From: Clavulina sp. PMI_390
Taxonomy: Eukaryota > Basidiomycota > Agaricomycetes > Cantharellales > Hydnaceae
DNA length: 64,000 bases
Direction: 5' to 3'
Assembly (NCBI GenBank): GCA_015039315.1
Contig: WIDE01000007.1
Coordinates: forward strand, 62,001 to 126,000
The position numbers and the translations under genes are program-made. Within the stretch, counting starts at the first letter, position 1. The number at the start of each line of letters is the position of its first letter. This document shows positions 36,341-47,985 of the stretch, one piece after another. Under the pieces are notes generated by a model. That model did not search any database, had not been told where the DNA came from, and saw only the letters and a list, made by a program, of their open reading frames with translations.

Positions 36341-39300
36341 CTATCGCTCTTGGGGCTCAAACATGTCTTCAAATAGTCCATCTCCAATGACGCCAAACGC
36401 GGTTTGGGCCGTCGAGCCCAAAAAGTTGAGCTCCGAAACGACGCTCTCTGCCAACGCAATTATGTCGATCGTAGATTAGCAACGTTATGCGCCGCTCCAT
36501 GAGACGAAAAGCGACATACTCATCATGAGGACGTAGGCGATATAGAGCAACTGCCGCGAATGCGAACCTCGCACCTGATCCGGCTGCTGGATTGCCGAGT
36601 ACCGTCGGATTGCCTCCACCAACCGTTGTCTTGCCTCTTCCGCAGGTGGCAGAAATGGAGAAAGTGGTGCCTTCAAACCAAAAGCTGCAGATAGGGTCGA
36701 GAAAAACAGGAGCACGTTTCCTATCTAACGGATCGGGCGCGTTGTTAGGGAGGTGGACGGGCCGTCTACTATTCAGTTGCTTAAATAGTCTCCTCACCAT
36801 GGCACGCCGTTCCCACTGGACCGATCGCAAAACGTCTTCTTGTACATTCTAAAACGATTTGGCGTGAGATAGAGTGCCTGAACGGGTGATGGCACACTTA
36901 CAGAACGCCTATGACCGATTCGATAAAAATTGATCAGAAAGTGCCTGAGATATCACTCTGTTGGCTGAAACATACCATTCATCACGCATGCTCACTGCAA
37001 GACATCACGCCGGCCAGGGAGATAATCATGAACCTGCTGCCTCAGCTCAATAAATAAGGTACACACGTACCGCATCGTATACTGTGCAAGTTATCTAGGA
37101 TCGTTTGCAAGGAGGTCAATATCCCACGATAGAGAGTAACAGGGAAAGGGCCTTTCAGCCGGAATTCCAGTGCAGCCTGTGCAACGAGTTTTTGAAGATG
37201 TAGCAGCTGAAGTTGGAGATGAAGCTCCCTGACGTAAAGGTTCAATGCCAGCGTCGAACATGGGCTTGAAACTAGGGGGCACTGACATTTCCATAAAGTG
37301 TCGAACATCCGCCGAGGTCCAACCGATGACAGTTGGAGCAGCTCCTTGGCGCTCGATGTCGTTCATTTGATCGTCACCCGAGGCTCCGGGATTAGGAGGC
37401 GAGACGAGACCTCCTTGCGCATCACCCTCAAGGTTGGGAATCAATGCATGCTTGGATGGCCATGTTCTGACGAGACTGGTGTATAGCCAGCTCATGTTCA
37501 AGCAGAGCCTAGGAGATTCACGGCGGTGAGCTGTCAGTTATGAGTAATAAGCACGACTCTTACTCAGATAGCCCCCTCGTCAGCTCGCGGCGGGCTTCTG
37601 ACGGCCACCACCAACGTGCGACCACAAGTGCCCATACGACACCCAATGTAACTGCCATAGAGCGGTAGAGCGCAATAGTCCACACCGACTGATCCTGCGC
37701 TCGCATGTTGTATCTGCCATGGATGACTTAACATGTAGCCGAAATGCTTAATTGAGTCGGTAAAAGAGAGACGAACCTGAATAGACAGGTAAGATTGTAC
37801 GCCAGCAGTACGAAGCGACCTGCGACAGAGTTCTGCGGTTGACCAACAATGACGTAGAAGCACGGGATAGAGAATAAGAATCCGAATATGGCGAGTGCAT
37901 ATGGTTGATGGGGGAAGATTGATGTGATAGCCGCACTGGTGGTTTATTCATTGTGAAAAGCATGCTAAAGTCGGAGACCTAAGCTCACTCACGCAGTTCC
38001 AGCTCCAATTCTTCACATGCGAGATAGTGAGCGTCCGTTCGATGTTCCAGGAATCAAGCAAACTCACAACGTCCCTACAATCCGCTGAACTGCAAGTTGA
38101 TTCGTCTATGCGTTGATGAATGTGAGCTTGACGGTAGAAGTATGCAGCATGCCCTGGACTTACCGCCCCAATGGTCTTTGAGCTTACTATAAGAAGCAGA
38201 GTTAGACATCCTCTCATATTGATTACTCCACAAGCAATACTTACCCACGACGAACGAAATCAATGCCCATTCACCACGGTATGTGACAAAGAAGTCTCTT
38301 GTGGAGTCCATGAAAGCAGGCAGTGCTAGCATAGCAGTCGCCAGCCCAGTTTTGATGGCAAACAGAGTATCTGGTTCACGTAACCGATGTCCTATGTCCC
38401 AAATATGTTGTTTCTGCCGGTCCCAAAACGAAAGAGACTGAGGTGGCGGCCTATTCACGGTGTTCGGCGCATGGGGTTTGACGGGGGGGAAGAGCTTTCT
38501 CCGGGCTTGGTTTTTATGGTTTTCGCCGGGGCCCAGATTTGCTAGATTGGAGGTTGAAACAATAAGGAACTCTAGGACCTGGTGGAGTTGAAGCTGCTCA
38601 CAAATTCTTCTTTTGAGGCCAGGTCGCCCACCCTGTATGGGACGAGGGGCCATGCGGAGACCTAGCCAGCTGCGTACCCTTGCCCATCGACTGGACGTTG
38701 CTCGTTTCGATTCCTGAATTAGAGACATAACCTCGACTAGTCCAATGAGTTCCGTTGCAAACTCTTGTAGGTTGAAGATGAAACTAGGCGAGACAAAACT
38801 GGTTAGTCTTACGACTCAGAGGTATAAGTTATAGTAGGATGGCTCGTACAAATAAACGAGGCAGAGCGTCTCAGAACCGTCATCAATAGCTTCCTGAGGA
38901 TCTATATCGTTATGTCCTCGGATCTCAGCTTCCTCGCGATGGAACATCCGGGCGAGGGCATAGTTGGATGTCGAATCGAATGTGAAAAGAGCGCGTCGTA
39001 TGTTAGCTATCAGCTCCTGAGCATCGAAATCCTCGAAACGAGAGTATTTGGAGGACCCCCCAAGTGAGGCAGAGGCATTGCGAAGGACTTTGAGAGTTCT
39101 GACAATGGTGGACTACACAGCAGTGATAAATTCATTGAGTTGGGAGCTGAATGTAGAGGGGAGTAACGCACCGCTAGAGCACGCATGGGAGGAGCCAACT
39201 CATCAACGAACTCCCCAAAGGACTTTTCCAAAGCGTCAACAATGACGGATTCTCCCATTATGATGGTAGTGTTGTTGCCTGATGCGCTCTTGGAGATACC

Positions 39301-41456
39301 AGTCCTCACGGCCAACTCTTTTTGAAGGTTGAGACCACTACGCAAGCCACCCACGTGCTGGGCCAGTCTAGTCATATTCCCAATGGCGGCCTCGTAAGCT
39401 TCTTCACTCGCCTGAATATTAGCGTTCCACCACTCGGATTTAGCCTCGCCATGAGAGCGCTTTAGAGAGGTGAAGGTCGCTTCATGATCCTTGACGGCGC
39501 GCAAAAGTTTCGCGTGGTTAGGATGGAGGTCTTCCTCAAGTAGGAAAGTGCGGGTGAGCATGGAAAGCAAGACAGCGAAGGAGTTGAGCGAGTTGACGAA
39601 ATCAGATCTGGATGGGTTTCAGTAGTGAGTGATACTATAGTTCAGAAATAATGAGGCCAGATGCTTACTGCAAAGCTTTGGAAGCGCCTCGTGGCTATGG
39701 ATGAAAATGAGCCATCAGAGCACAGGCAACATCACCTTGACCGTTGAGGTCTTACCCAAATAAGTGCACAAATGAGGTTGGATATAGTTACTCCTGGAGG
39801 GAGCGATTGTAAGCGTACTTCCGCGCAAGCCGGAGAGACGAGAGCTACCGATGAACACAGTGAATGCAACTTGGAGAAGGACGTGTAATCCACCTTCCTT
39901 CACAACCCTTGAAGAGACAAGGTGTTAGATGTTGAGGCGATACGCAAAATACGCCAAGATCATAGCTCACGTAACAAAAATGATAATGGAGGCCATTGAT
40001 GCGGCTGGGCCAAAGGATGGTTTGTTGATCCAACCCTACAACCAGAATGTTACATGAGTTGGGCCCATCAACATTCCAGCAAAGTAAAGCTCGCTCACTT
40101 TTACCCACACAATAGCACTAACGGCCGATGCGATAAGGAAAAACGTGAGCAAGTCTCCGGCCCATTCCAGGTCGTCCTCAAAATCAACAAAGAACCAGAA
40201 AGTATCCATGGACAGAAGAGCGATGAACGCGGAGAACAGAGCGGCCACAAGGCAGTAGATATCGGCCTCCTGCATAGCGCCGAGACTCTTTGCCGGATTA
40301 AAGTAGACAGTGACTAGGATCGAAAATGTAAGGATTGAGTGAGCTGTGCATGGGCAAATTGAAAGGTAGCCCCACCAGTGGCGACCATATGCCCGGTTGG
40401 ACTCGGTCCCTCAGAAGCATGACTAGGAACTACATAAAAGGAAGAGCGAGATTATTATATGCCCGGGACTCGCAGTTTGGGATATTTCCACGCACCAATG
40501 TCGGATACGAGCTTGGAGAGGTAGGGGTTGAATGTGAAGAGTGAACCGATCAAGTATGCAATAGCACACTTCACAATATCGCGTTGAAACGTCGTGAGTT
40601 GAGGGACACGCATGAAAGCCAGCCACGAGAGTCTCCCATCCTTATTTGCAGCATAGTTTGCGTCCGCTCGCCCGTTGTTCGAGGGTGGCGAGAGAAGACC
40701 TCGCAAGGACTCGATGTCGTCATCGTCAGAGTCGTTATCAATGAAGTCGTCGGGGGGCTTGAAGTTTTGGCGATATACGGTGGGAGAAGAGCGTGATGAC
40801 ATGGTATGTTCTTCCAGATTACCCTCAAGAGGCTCGTCATTGATAGCACCTCGTGAGGTTGGAACAGACATAGAGCTCGCCATAGGAGGCGAGATGAGAT
40901 CAACAAAATTCGAGAACTCTGGGGGCACTTGACTGTCATCGGAGAGTGTTGGGAAATATTCTTCTTGTTCGCCGACCTCATCCAAAGGGGCTGCAAAGTT
41001 GGGAGCGCTGCGCGCCAAGCGTCGATTTTGCAGGCGTTGTGCTGCTGGTGACAACAGACCACCTCTCCCGAAATCTATTACGGAATCCAGACCAGGTCCC
41101 AGTCCCGGCGTAGAGAGCACAGACGAAGAGGAAGATTTGCGTTTCGCACCTGCCCCATTGAGGTTGTGCTGGAATGACGCACTGGACGCGGTACGCCGTA
41201 AAGGGTGCTCCTCTCCTTCAAGTAAGGTAGTCTCGAAGAGCGACCACTCTCGTGTTGGGGTTTTCGGAGGTGTGCGAATAGCATTCAGTGTAGTGGCTGT
41301 TGGCACAGAAGTAGAGAATCCACCATCGCTGAGTTGCGATAGGCGTCTAGAAGTCGCGTTGCTCCATGAGTTCCTAACGCCCCGTTCGATGGGGAGGCCC
41401 TCAGAGGGTCTTCGGCCGTTACTAGAGTTTGGGCCAGGTCCAGCTCCTGTGGACAT
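36341..41456 (-). CDS. BRE4-like / aromatic acid exporter (ArAE-2) family membrane protein
   Basis: Large polytopic membrane protein of the fungal BRE4 (brefeldin A sensitivity) family, which has two FUSC-like halves. Start at 41456 (MSTGAGPGPNSSNGRR). The first about 290 residues are disordered, rich in Ser/Pro and acidic runs (NDSDDDDIESL). Membrane segments begin with CAIAYLIGSLFTFNPYL, the ER-transporter-like 6TM N-domain, and continue through exons at about 40,275-39,700. A long soluble stretch follows (VKDHEATFTSLKRSHGEAKS, MRALAVRYSPL), then a second membrane set (about 38,400-37,500) and a C-terminal domain ending VVSELNFLGSTAQTAFGVIG with stop at 36341. Many introns. The substrate is unknown. 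Confidence 0.82.
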
Positions 41457-41680
41457 TTGAGGCTGTCAGTGCGATTGAGGGGCCGTTGTTTGTTTATCTG
41501 TGGAGCATTGTTTTGAGTCACGCCCGAAAAGGAAATATCTCAGCGCACGAGGCCGGCGGGAAGTAGACAGAGCAAGTGATCGAGACTGGAAATTACAATC
41601 TAGCACAGAGATCATCTTGCTCGTGAGATGTGGATAATTGGACGTGATAGATACACTAAATATCTAATGCAACATCTGCA

Positions 41681-44050
41681 TCATCCATAACGCTTTTCCA
41701 CGCCCTCGTCCTCGGCAAACCAGTCATCGGTCTTTTGAGTTACGGAGGGATCCGCTATATTCACAATAGTTGATTTGGATTGCGAGTCTAATAAATTGTG
41801 GAGATTATTAGCACGACACCTAGCTGGAGAGAAAGGATGAAAGCCGACTGACAAGCTTCGTACGCCTCCACTCCATTTTCCCGCCCAATCCCAGACTCCT
41901 TCATGCCTCCCCTGTAATACAACTATAAGCATGACTGACAGTAACCCTCAAAATTGAAGACTCGCCATGGAGAGCTAGGGTCATTTCGGTGATGGGTGTT
42001 GACCCAGACCAAGCCTGCCTCGATAAGAGCGCTGACGCGATGTGCCCTCGACAAGTTCGTTGTCCACATAGCGGCACCCAGTCCATACCTGCAGTCATTC
42101 GCAAGAGAGACCGCCTCCTCCTCATTCTACGGATGCATATGGTCCATCAGGAGGGCCTCATGTGGACACGAGGAAAAAAGGATTGCCTACCGAAAACCGT
42201 TTCACGACGAGTACAGGTCCAAAGACTTCCTCTTTCCATAACTCATCCTCGGTGCTTATGTCCTCGATGACTGTTGGGGCGAAGAATGAACCTCCAGACA
42301 AATCAAAGCCGTCTAATGGGGATGCGCCTTCCAGCCTAGCACCTCCCACAGTGATACGTGTGCTACCAGTCAACGAAGAGTCTCTCGGGAGATGGGAGAG
42401 AAGGCGCTCCAAGCGTTCCAGCTGAGCATCATGTATGACAGTACCCATCATGGACTTGAGATTCAGGGCTGGAGAGAAAGTTTCGTCATGTGATGGCGAG
42501 GAAGCTGAGAGGAGCAAGACATACGGTCGCCGATCCTTCGAGTGATACTCTCCACTTTTGCCCTAAATTTCTCCATGAACGCATCGTATAGTTTTTCGTG
42601 TAGAATGAGCCTCGTTCCAGAGACGCAAGTCTGGCCTGACGCGATGTATGCGGCAAAGGCAACGCCATTGACAGCAGACACGAGATCGGCATCATCGAAC
42701 ACCACGATAGGTGCCTGTTCACATCGGATTCAATTTCAGTGCTCAAGCTGGCTGGCAGATGCTACTCTAGGCTCAAACCTTGCCACCAAGCTCGGCTGTA
42801 TACGAGGCAAGATTCGCTCCAACGACAGAGCCTACAGCTTGACCCGTCCTTGTGCCAGCTGTAATGTCGACCTTGCGGAGAGTCGGATTTGCGACTAGTT
42901 GCCTGGCGACGTCCGCCCCTCCAGTCAGCACAGTAAGGACCCCAGGTGGGACTATATAATCGGAGGGATGGATCGTGATTGCAAACCCGGGAGATCAGTT
43001 TCCGAGGGCGAAAGAGAGGAGGCCGAAATCAAATGGCTAATCTCACCTCCAGCCTCGAGCGCCATCTCATGGAACCTCAAGACCGAGAGCGGAGCGTGCT
43101 ATTTTCGATGCGCCGAGTGGCGTTCACAGGATCCATGACAGATGTATGCGAGATGACCAATGGCGATGTAAGCTTGTCAACACGATCATGAACGTATTTT
43201 TGCGACAGTTTCGTAACCCTCACCTCTGATGGCTTGACAATCTGATGAGGACATAGTGACGGCAGATGAATTTCAACTCGAACTTGAATAGTCGATTGCG
43301 CGCAGAGTGTTACTCACAACGCTATTCCCAGCTGCAAGGGCAGGCGCAATTTTCTTGACGGCAATTAGGAGGGGGTGATTGAATGGCTACCATATGGGAT
43401 GCCAAGCCAAATTAGCCCCAATTCCCCGCTTGCTGGGCGTACATTAAGCGTCCGCTAGAGAAAAACTTACTGTGATCTGGGCAACGACACCGAGGGGAAT
43501 TCGCTGTACGTAATTAAGCAGAGGCCCCTGGGTTGGCGCAACCTGGCAAGGAGGATATGCACATGATATTGAGAATTTCGAAATGTACGTGGCCCTCATG
43601 GACTGTGCTCAGGAGAAGGTGGGAAGATACCAACATAGCCACCTTGAACTCTCAGCAGTGAAGCGAAATATTCGAGCCATTCAGGGAGTCTTCCTACATA
43701 TATCCGAAGACATATGAGCGATACTCCTATCCTTGATACTGCGTAAATTGCAAATGTGTACCCAGTTGAGCTTTGAATTCTCTCAAGGTCCGGCCAGTCT
43801 GCTGGCTTTCCAGGACAGCGATTTCACCGACTTGCGCACTCAAGGAAGCTGAGAGGGCCGAGAGCACCTTGGCCCGCTGATGAGCAGGTGCACGAGACCA
43901 GATACCCGAGTCAAAGGTGTTCTTGGCTACACGAACGGCCTCATCCACTGACTCGGGAGATGACGGAGTGAGCGAGGCTAGGAGTTGGCGAGTTGCGGGA
44001 TTATACACATTTAATGTCTGGCTGAGGGCAGGAGTAGCTGCATTGGCCAT
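41681..44050 (-). CDS. NAD(P)-dependent aldehyde dehydrogenase
   Basis: Oxidises aldehydes to acids. Start at 44050 (MANAATPALSQTLNVYNPAT); an in-frame ATG at 44080 would add ten residues (MLPSRLLATT), possibly a weak presequence. Motifs in order: SGIWSRAPAHQRAKVL, ESQQTGRTLRE, PFNHPLLIAVKKIAPALAAG, VKPSE, EMALEAG, PPGVLTVLTGG, KVDITAGTRTG, SYTAELGGK with the catalytic-region Glu, FDDADL, the nucleophile Cys in ASGQTCVSGTR, and KEEVFGPVLVVKRFS. The C-terminal exon ends DDWFAEDEGVEKRYG. The usual FTGS turn is replaced by DITAGT, typical of a distinct subfamily. No signal peptide. It is divergent from a heme-thiolate peroxidase gene. Confidence 0.9.
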
Positions 44051-44971
44051 GGTGGTGGCCAAGAGTCTGCTTGGCAGCATTCAGCAGAGGATGACTGATA
44101 TGGTACTCTGTATGATTGAGGCTTGCTGATACTGATACCGAGGCCTGTGACAAGCAAATCAGCCAAACAAAGATTGACAGAATGAACATGATCAGCCCAG
44201 CACGGTTCGGTTTGGGCCATCAACCTGCCCACCTCCTAAACTGTAACGTAGTTCATACATTGGCAGTGCAGTCCAACCATCGCCACATGGGACATCACCG
44301 CTGGAGGGCTCAACACGGCGCGATCGGGGGGTGAAATGCCGGAACTGGGCTCTGGGGCCACTTCGCTCCGTCGGTGACCGGGCCCGCCATATGTACAGCA
44401 TTGCAATGCATGGTTGCGTCCGAGCCACAAGCGACAAGATTCCCAGTGGCCTCAGAGCCGCTCTCTCGCGTCGTCTCGGTCCCTGTCGGGAGGCCGTTCT
44501 ATATGTGGAGGAAAGGGAAGAGAGAAAAAAAAGCGCTCATGGGCATGGGGGCGGAGGGCCCATCCCGTCCGCAACACAGCGATGAAATCAGTGGTTTCCA
44601 GGAGATTGACTCAAATCTCCAAGATGATGTTCATCACTCCTGATGAGTCCCACGCACGACGTCAAATTCGACGCCCTCGTCGGGCCCAAGGAGGCAATTT
44701 CTCCATGCGGTGCTCCTAAACTCTCCTGCCCCCATCATTACGGCTCAATCGAAGATCCACACTGGGAACCCGAGTCAATTGGCGAATTTTCGGCTGTTCC
44801 TTCCAATAAAAAATGACACCGACTTTTTGTCATTAGATTGATTTGCCTCTTCGCTGAGGAGTATAAGGACCGCACTCTCCTCGTCGCCATCTCCCCTCAC
44901 CCAACCAGCCTCCCTCCAGCCAGCTACTGCTCCAAATCCTCCCTCTCTCTTCCCATCTCGCTCTTCCTCCA
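44051..44971. promoter_or_regulatory. Shared upstream region of aldehyde dehydrogenase and peroxidase genes
   Basis: 921 bp between divergent starts. The peroxidase side is strongly pyrimidine-rich just before its ATG (about 44,880-44,970), typical of fungal core promoters and 5' UTRs. No other gene is recognised; the longer open frames at 44,330-44,720 have no family signature. Confidence 0.5.
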
Positions 44972-46096
44972 ATGGCCTTGTCATTTTGCGAAAACCTTCC
45001 TGCTGGACATGAGCAGTACATCGACCCCCACCGCTGGGTCGCTCCTGGTCCTGGCGATATGCGCTCTCCCTGCCCAGCAATGAACACACTTGCCAAGTGA
45101 GTGCTCACCAAAACAGTCGCATAATGTATGCACGGTTGCTGATTTACTCTATTCAACCAGTCACGGGTACATGTGGGTAGCACACTAGATTTGCCCAATT
45201 CGATCCTTTTGTACTGATGAATTGTGCCTTGCCGTTGCTCACCTAGTGCACGAGATGGTAGAGGGCTCACATTCTCCGAACTCGTTCGTGTGCAAACGGA
45301 AGTTTATAACATTAGCACACCTCTCGCTGCCAGCCTTGGTATGTGGACTCCTTGTAGTTCATTATCAATGCCTCTCACTCACTGAATCCTTACCTATAGC
45401 CTTCGAGGCCGTATTCCTCTGCGGGAATGGGATGACAGTAGACATGCATCAACTTCGCAAGCACAATGTCATCGAGCACGACGCCAGCCTTAGTACGTCT
45501 CATTCCCCTCACCTGCCTTCTCGCGATTCTGACCTCACGACTTGTGTACAGGCCGACGAGACGTTGTCCTTGGGGATGCTTGGACGATCGATCGCAAGCT
45601 TGTTCGCGACATGGAGACTCCAGCAGATGGCCAAACGCACGCAGGGCTAACCTTCACCGACATTGCTCGCGTTCGTGTGAAGCGCGAGAAGGTCGTCCCG
45701 ACAGGTCGCCTCGACTGGGCCCACAACCGCATCGCGCTCGGCGAGTCATGTCTCGTAATTGGTGTCTGGGGTCTCGGGGGCGGCGGGGACTTTGAAAAGA
45801 ACGTCGTTCCATATCACCGGATTCGCAGCTTCTTCGTCGATGAACGTTTGCCCGTGGACTGGAAGCGCCCCGAGTATTGCCTCGGATTCCTCAAAACCCT
45901 CAATCTTGGCGGGAAGCTTCGCGCGGAGATGGACAGGCTATTGGGATTGGAGGCCGACGAGGCGCGCAAGGAAGAAGCAAAGGAGTCAGATGCTGAGCAA
46001 TTGCTGCTGCAGCAGGAGCAACTGCGGTCTGAAACCCGAACCGCGCCGCCCACAATTGGAATCCCGCACAAGGTGTTGAAAGCGCTCGTCAATTGA
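44972..46096 (+). CDS. Short heme-thiolate peroxidase (chloroperoxidase / unspecific peroxygenase family)
   Basis: Peroxide-dependent oxygenase or halogenase with Cys-ligated heme. The ATG at 44972 (MALSFCENLPAGHEQYIDPH) has no signal peptide, so it appears intracellular. Assembly over five short introns gives the heme-ligand motif RSPCPAMNTLANHGYI, then ARDGRGLTFSELV, NISTPLAASLAFEAVFLCGN and the acid-base motif NVIEHDASLSRRDVVLGDAW. The large last exon gives SRRDVVLGDAWTIDRKLVRD through PEYCLGFLKTLNLGG to the stop at 46096. Both PCP and EHD motifs are intact. The protein is short (about 300 residues), like the short peroxygenase group. The reaction cannot be fixed from sequence. It faces an aldehyde dehydrogenase across a shared promoter. 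Confidence 0.9.
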
Positions 46097-47985
46097 TTTG
46101 CTTGGCCCCATCATGTGTCCTTGCAAACTGCTGCATCATCACCACTTGTCATTATTTTGCATTATATTGTGCTGTGCTGTCCCTTCCTCGCCACTGCTCC
46201 TGTATGTATCCCAACTTATTGCGACTCCCCCTATTGGTTTCCAACGTGTATTGTACAATATCCATACGTTAATTGATCTTGCCGCTTTCTTGGATAAAGA
46301 GTCTTATGAATATTGATCAGAATTCGTCTGGTGGTTCACTCTGGTTGAGCTTTTTGTTATGATGTGTTGATATCGAATATTTTCTCCCTCTCACGAATTT
46401 TCAATGCCTCTCCCTCCTTCAACATTATCCTATATCCAGAACGCCGTAAGTCTAAAGATCAATCAAGCATCCAAGATGGCGCGTGCTGGGATGACATTCA
46501 TCTTCTGATGATTTCAACGAGCGGCCCTCATCGAGGTGTTCCGTAGTGAGCGTTCTTACTACAACGGTATCTGAGCACGCGTCATCATACCATCGAGTTT
46601 CTGCGCTTGACCGTATGTTGAACCTCTGCTGAACATGTTTTCGTGATTAGGGATGTGCAATAATGTAGAATGAGCCAATGTGTTTCAGGGACAAAAAATT
46701 GTAGCGTGAGTTGTTCAACCACCTTATGCAATCCCCTCCCATCCCACTTTCATTGGTTATTGGCCTTCTATGATGAGAATCTTATTCACACTGTTCGAAA
46801 GGTGGCCTCAAGGGCCACCTACTATGTGAACATTTCTACAACGGTAACTGAGATGTGCCCAAACCTCCCTTGATTTATTATCATGATGACTATGAGAGTC
46901 TGCGTTCGGGTGCTAACCACTTTCTCACATAGGTTAATCGATGGGCTTTTTTTTTTGGTGCGATTTTATCGATCGTCCTCACTGCTTCCACTAGGTGAGG
47001 TTCATTCGCCATTGCCCACCAACTTTTTGCACGCGTTTCTCCATGAGCGAAGGGCGAATCTCCTTGATGAGAGAATTATTCACATTATACGAAGCATCTG
47101 CCTATCGGGTTGATGCTCATGCGTACCCCTTCTACAACGGTAACTGAGGCTTCACCCTTCGCTCAAACCTTGTTCACATCTGCGCTTCGTGCTCCTCGTA
47201 TCTGTGGATGAGTCAAATATCTGACAGCGGCTTGTTTGCAGTTCTTCATCCGTAGAGAAGAGCCCATTAGGGAGTAAATGGACCTAGTGACATGGATCGA
47301 CTTTGATACCTACTCATCGGGGATGGGACGGCGATCGTGGCCAAGTGCGCCTGGTTACTGCGGAGTGTCTAGACACACCGGTCTTCGGTTCCTTGTATCA
47401 TGTGCAGCGTGTGGGTCATGCTTCACGGTTACCGGAGTAAAGGTGAGCGTAAGCCGGTCCAAGCTCGATGGCCGATGATTCTCCAAGAGTTCTGTCTGGT
47501 GCATGTGCCGCAGATCTTATCGCAATAACGTGGTATCTCGTGGCCTCATTAGAATACAATTGTATATATATCCGTCTATTTTATTAGACCTCGGAGCCTT
47601 TCGTTTCTGATCGGGTACGGGAGAGAGAGACAGAGCAGGGATATCTGGCGACCTCCCATGCCACCACTGCACCCGTTGAAGCTGGCGGCCAACAACGAAG
47701 GCCGCTCACAAACCGATCCCCAGTGCGACAAGCGCAGGCACTGTCCATTTTTGGCAGTTTTTCGGGCGGCAATTGCACCCACGCGGCGTGACCGAAGTTT
47801 GGCTTCCCGAGTGACCCCAGACAATCCACATACATACAAACACCACTTCATTAATTTTCTGGCAGCATACTACATACACACCACTCCTTTACAGTTGCTT
47901 TATGAGTTGGTAGTGTGCTCATTATCTCTCTCTCCCTTCTTCCATTCTCTTCTCCTCCTCTCTTTCTCCTCGGGCGATTCGTCAA
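46097..47985. other. 1.9-kb intergenic region with degenerate repeats
   Basis: Lies between the peroxidase gene and the FLVCR-like transporter. It holds the repeats listed separately at about 46,380-47,240. The pyrimidine-rich stretch at 47,890-47,985 is the transporter's core promoter and 5' UTR. Short open frames occur within the repeats but match no known family. Confidence 0.5.
46380..47240. repeat. Degenerate ~290-bp repeat, about three copies
   Basis: A conserved core (ctacaacggtaactgag or ctacaacggtatctgag) occurs at 46559-46575, 46836-46852 and 47132-47148, spaced 277 and 296 bp. Copies 2 and 3 also share the segment beginning tgatgaga at 46771 and 47065, followed by ttattcaca and a cgaa, 294 bp apart. 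A weaker tctgcg-ttcg-tgct segment follows each core. In one frame copies 2 and 3 read FYDENLIHTVRK and NLLDERIIHIIRS, so an old coding origin is possible. The copies are diverged by substitutions and indels. No transposon termini or coding domains are recognised. Confidence 0.6.

Noticed and set aside
42979..43191. Plus-strand open frame with RRVAFTGSMTDV, like an aldehyde dehydrogenase FTGS motif in reverse orientation (inversion)
   Set aside because: The minus-strand exons give a continuous order of dehydrogenase motifs on either side, and KVDITAGTRTG supplies the turn. The plus-strand match is a short antisense coincidence.
44331..44719. Overlapping open frames between aldehyde dehydrogenase and peroxidase
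   Set aside because: Several frames are open at once in GC-rich promoter DNA, none with a recognisable domain.
46670..47113. Two short open frames in the 46.4-47.2 kb repeats as paralogous genes
   Set aside because: They share only a short similar stretch (FYDENLIHTVRK versus LLDERIIHIIRS), lack clear starts and introns, and the copies differ by indels; treated as degenerate repeats.
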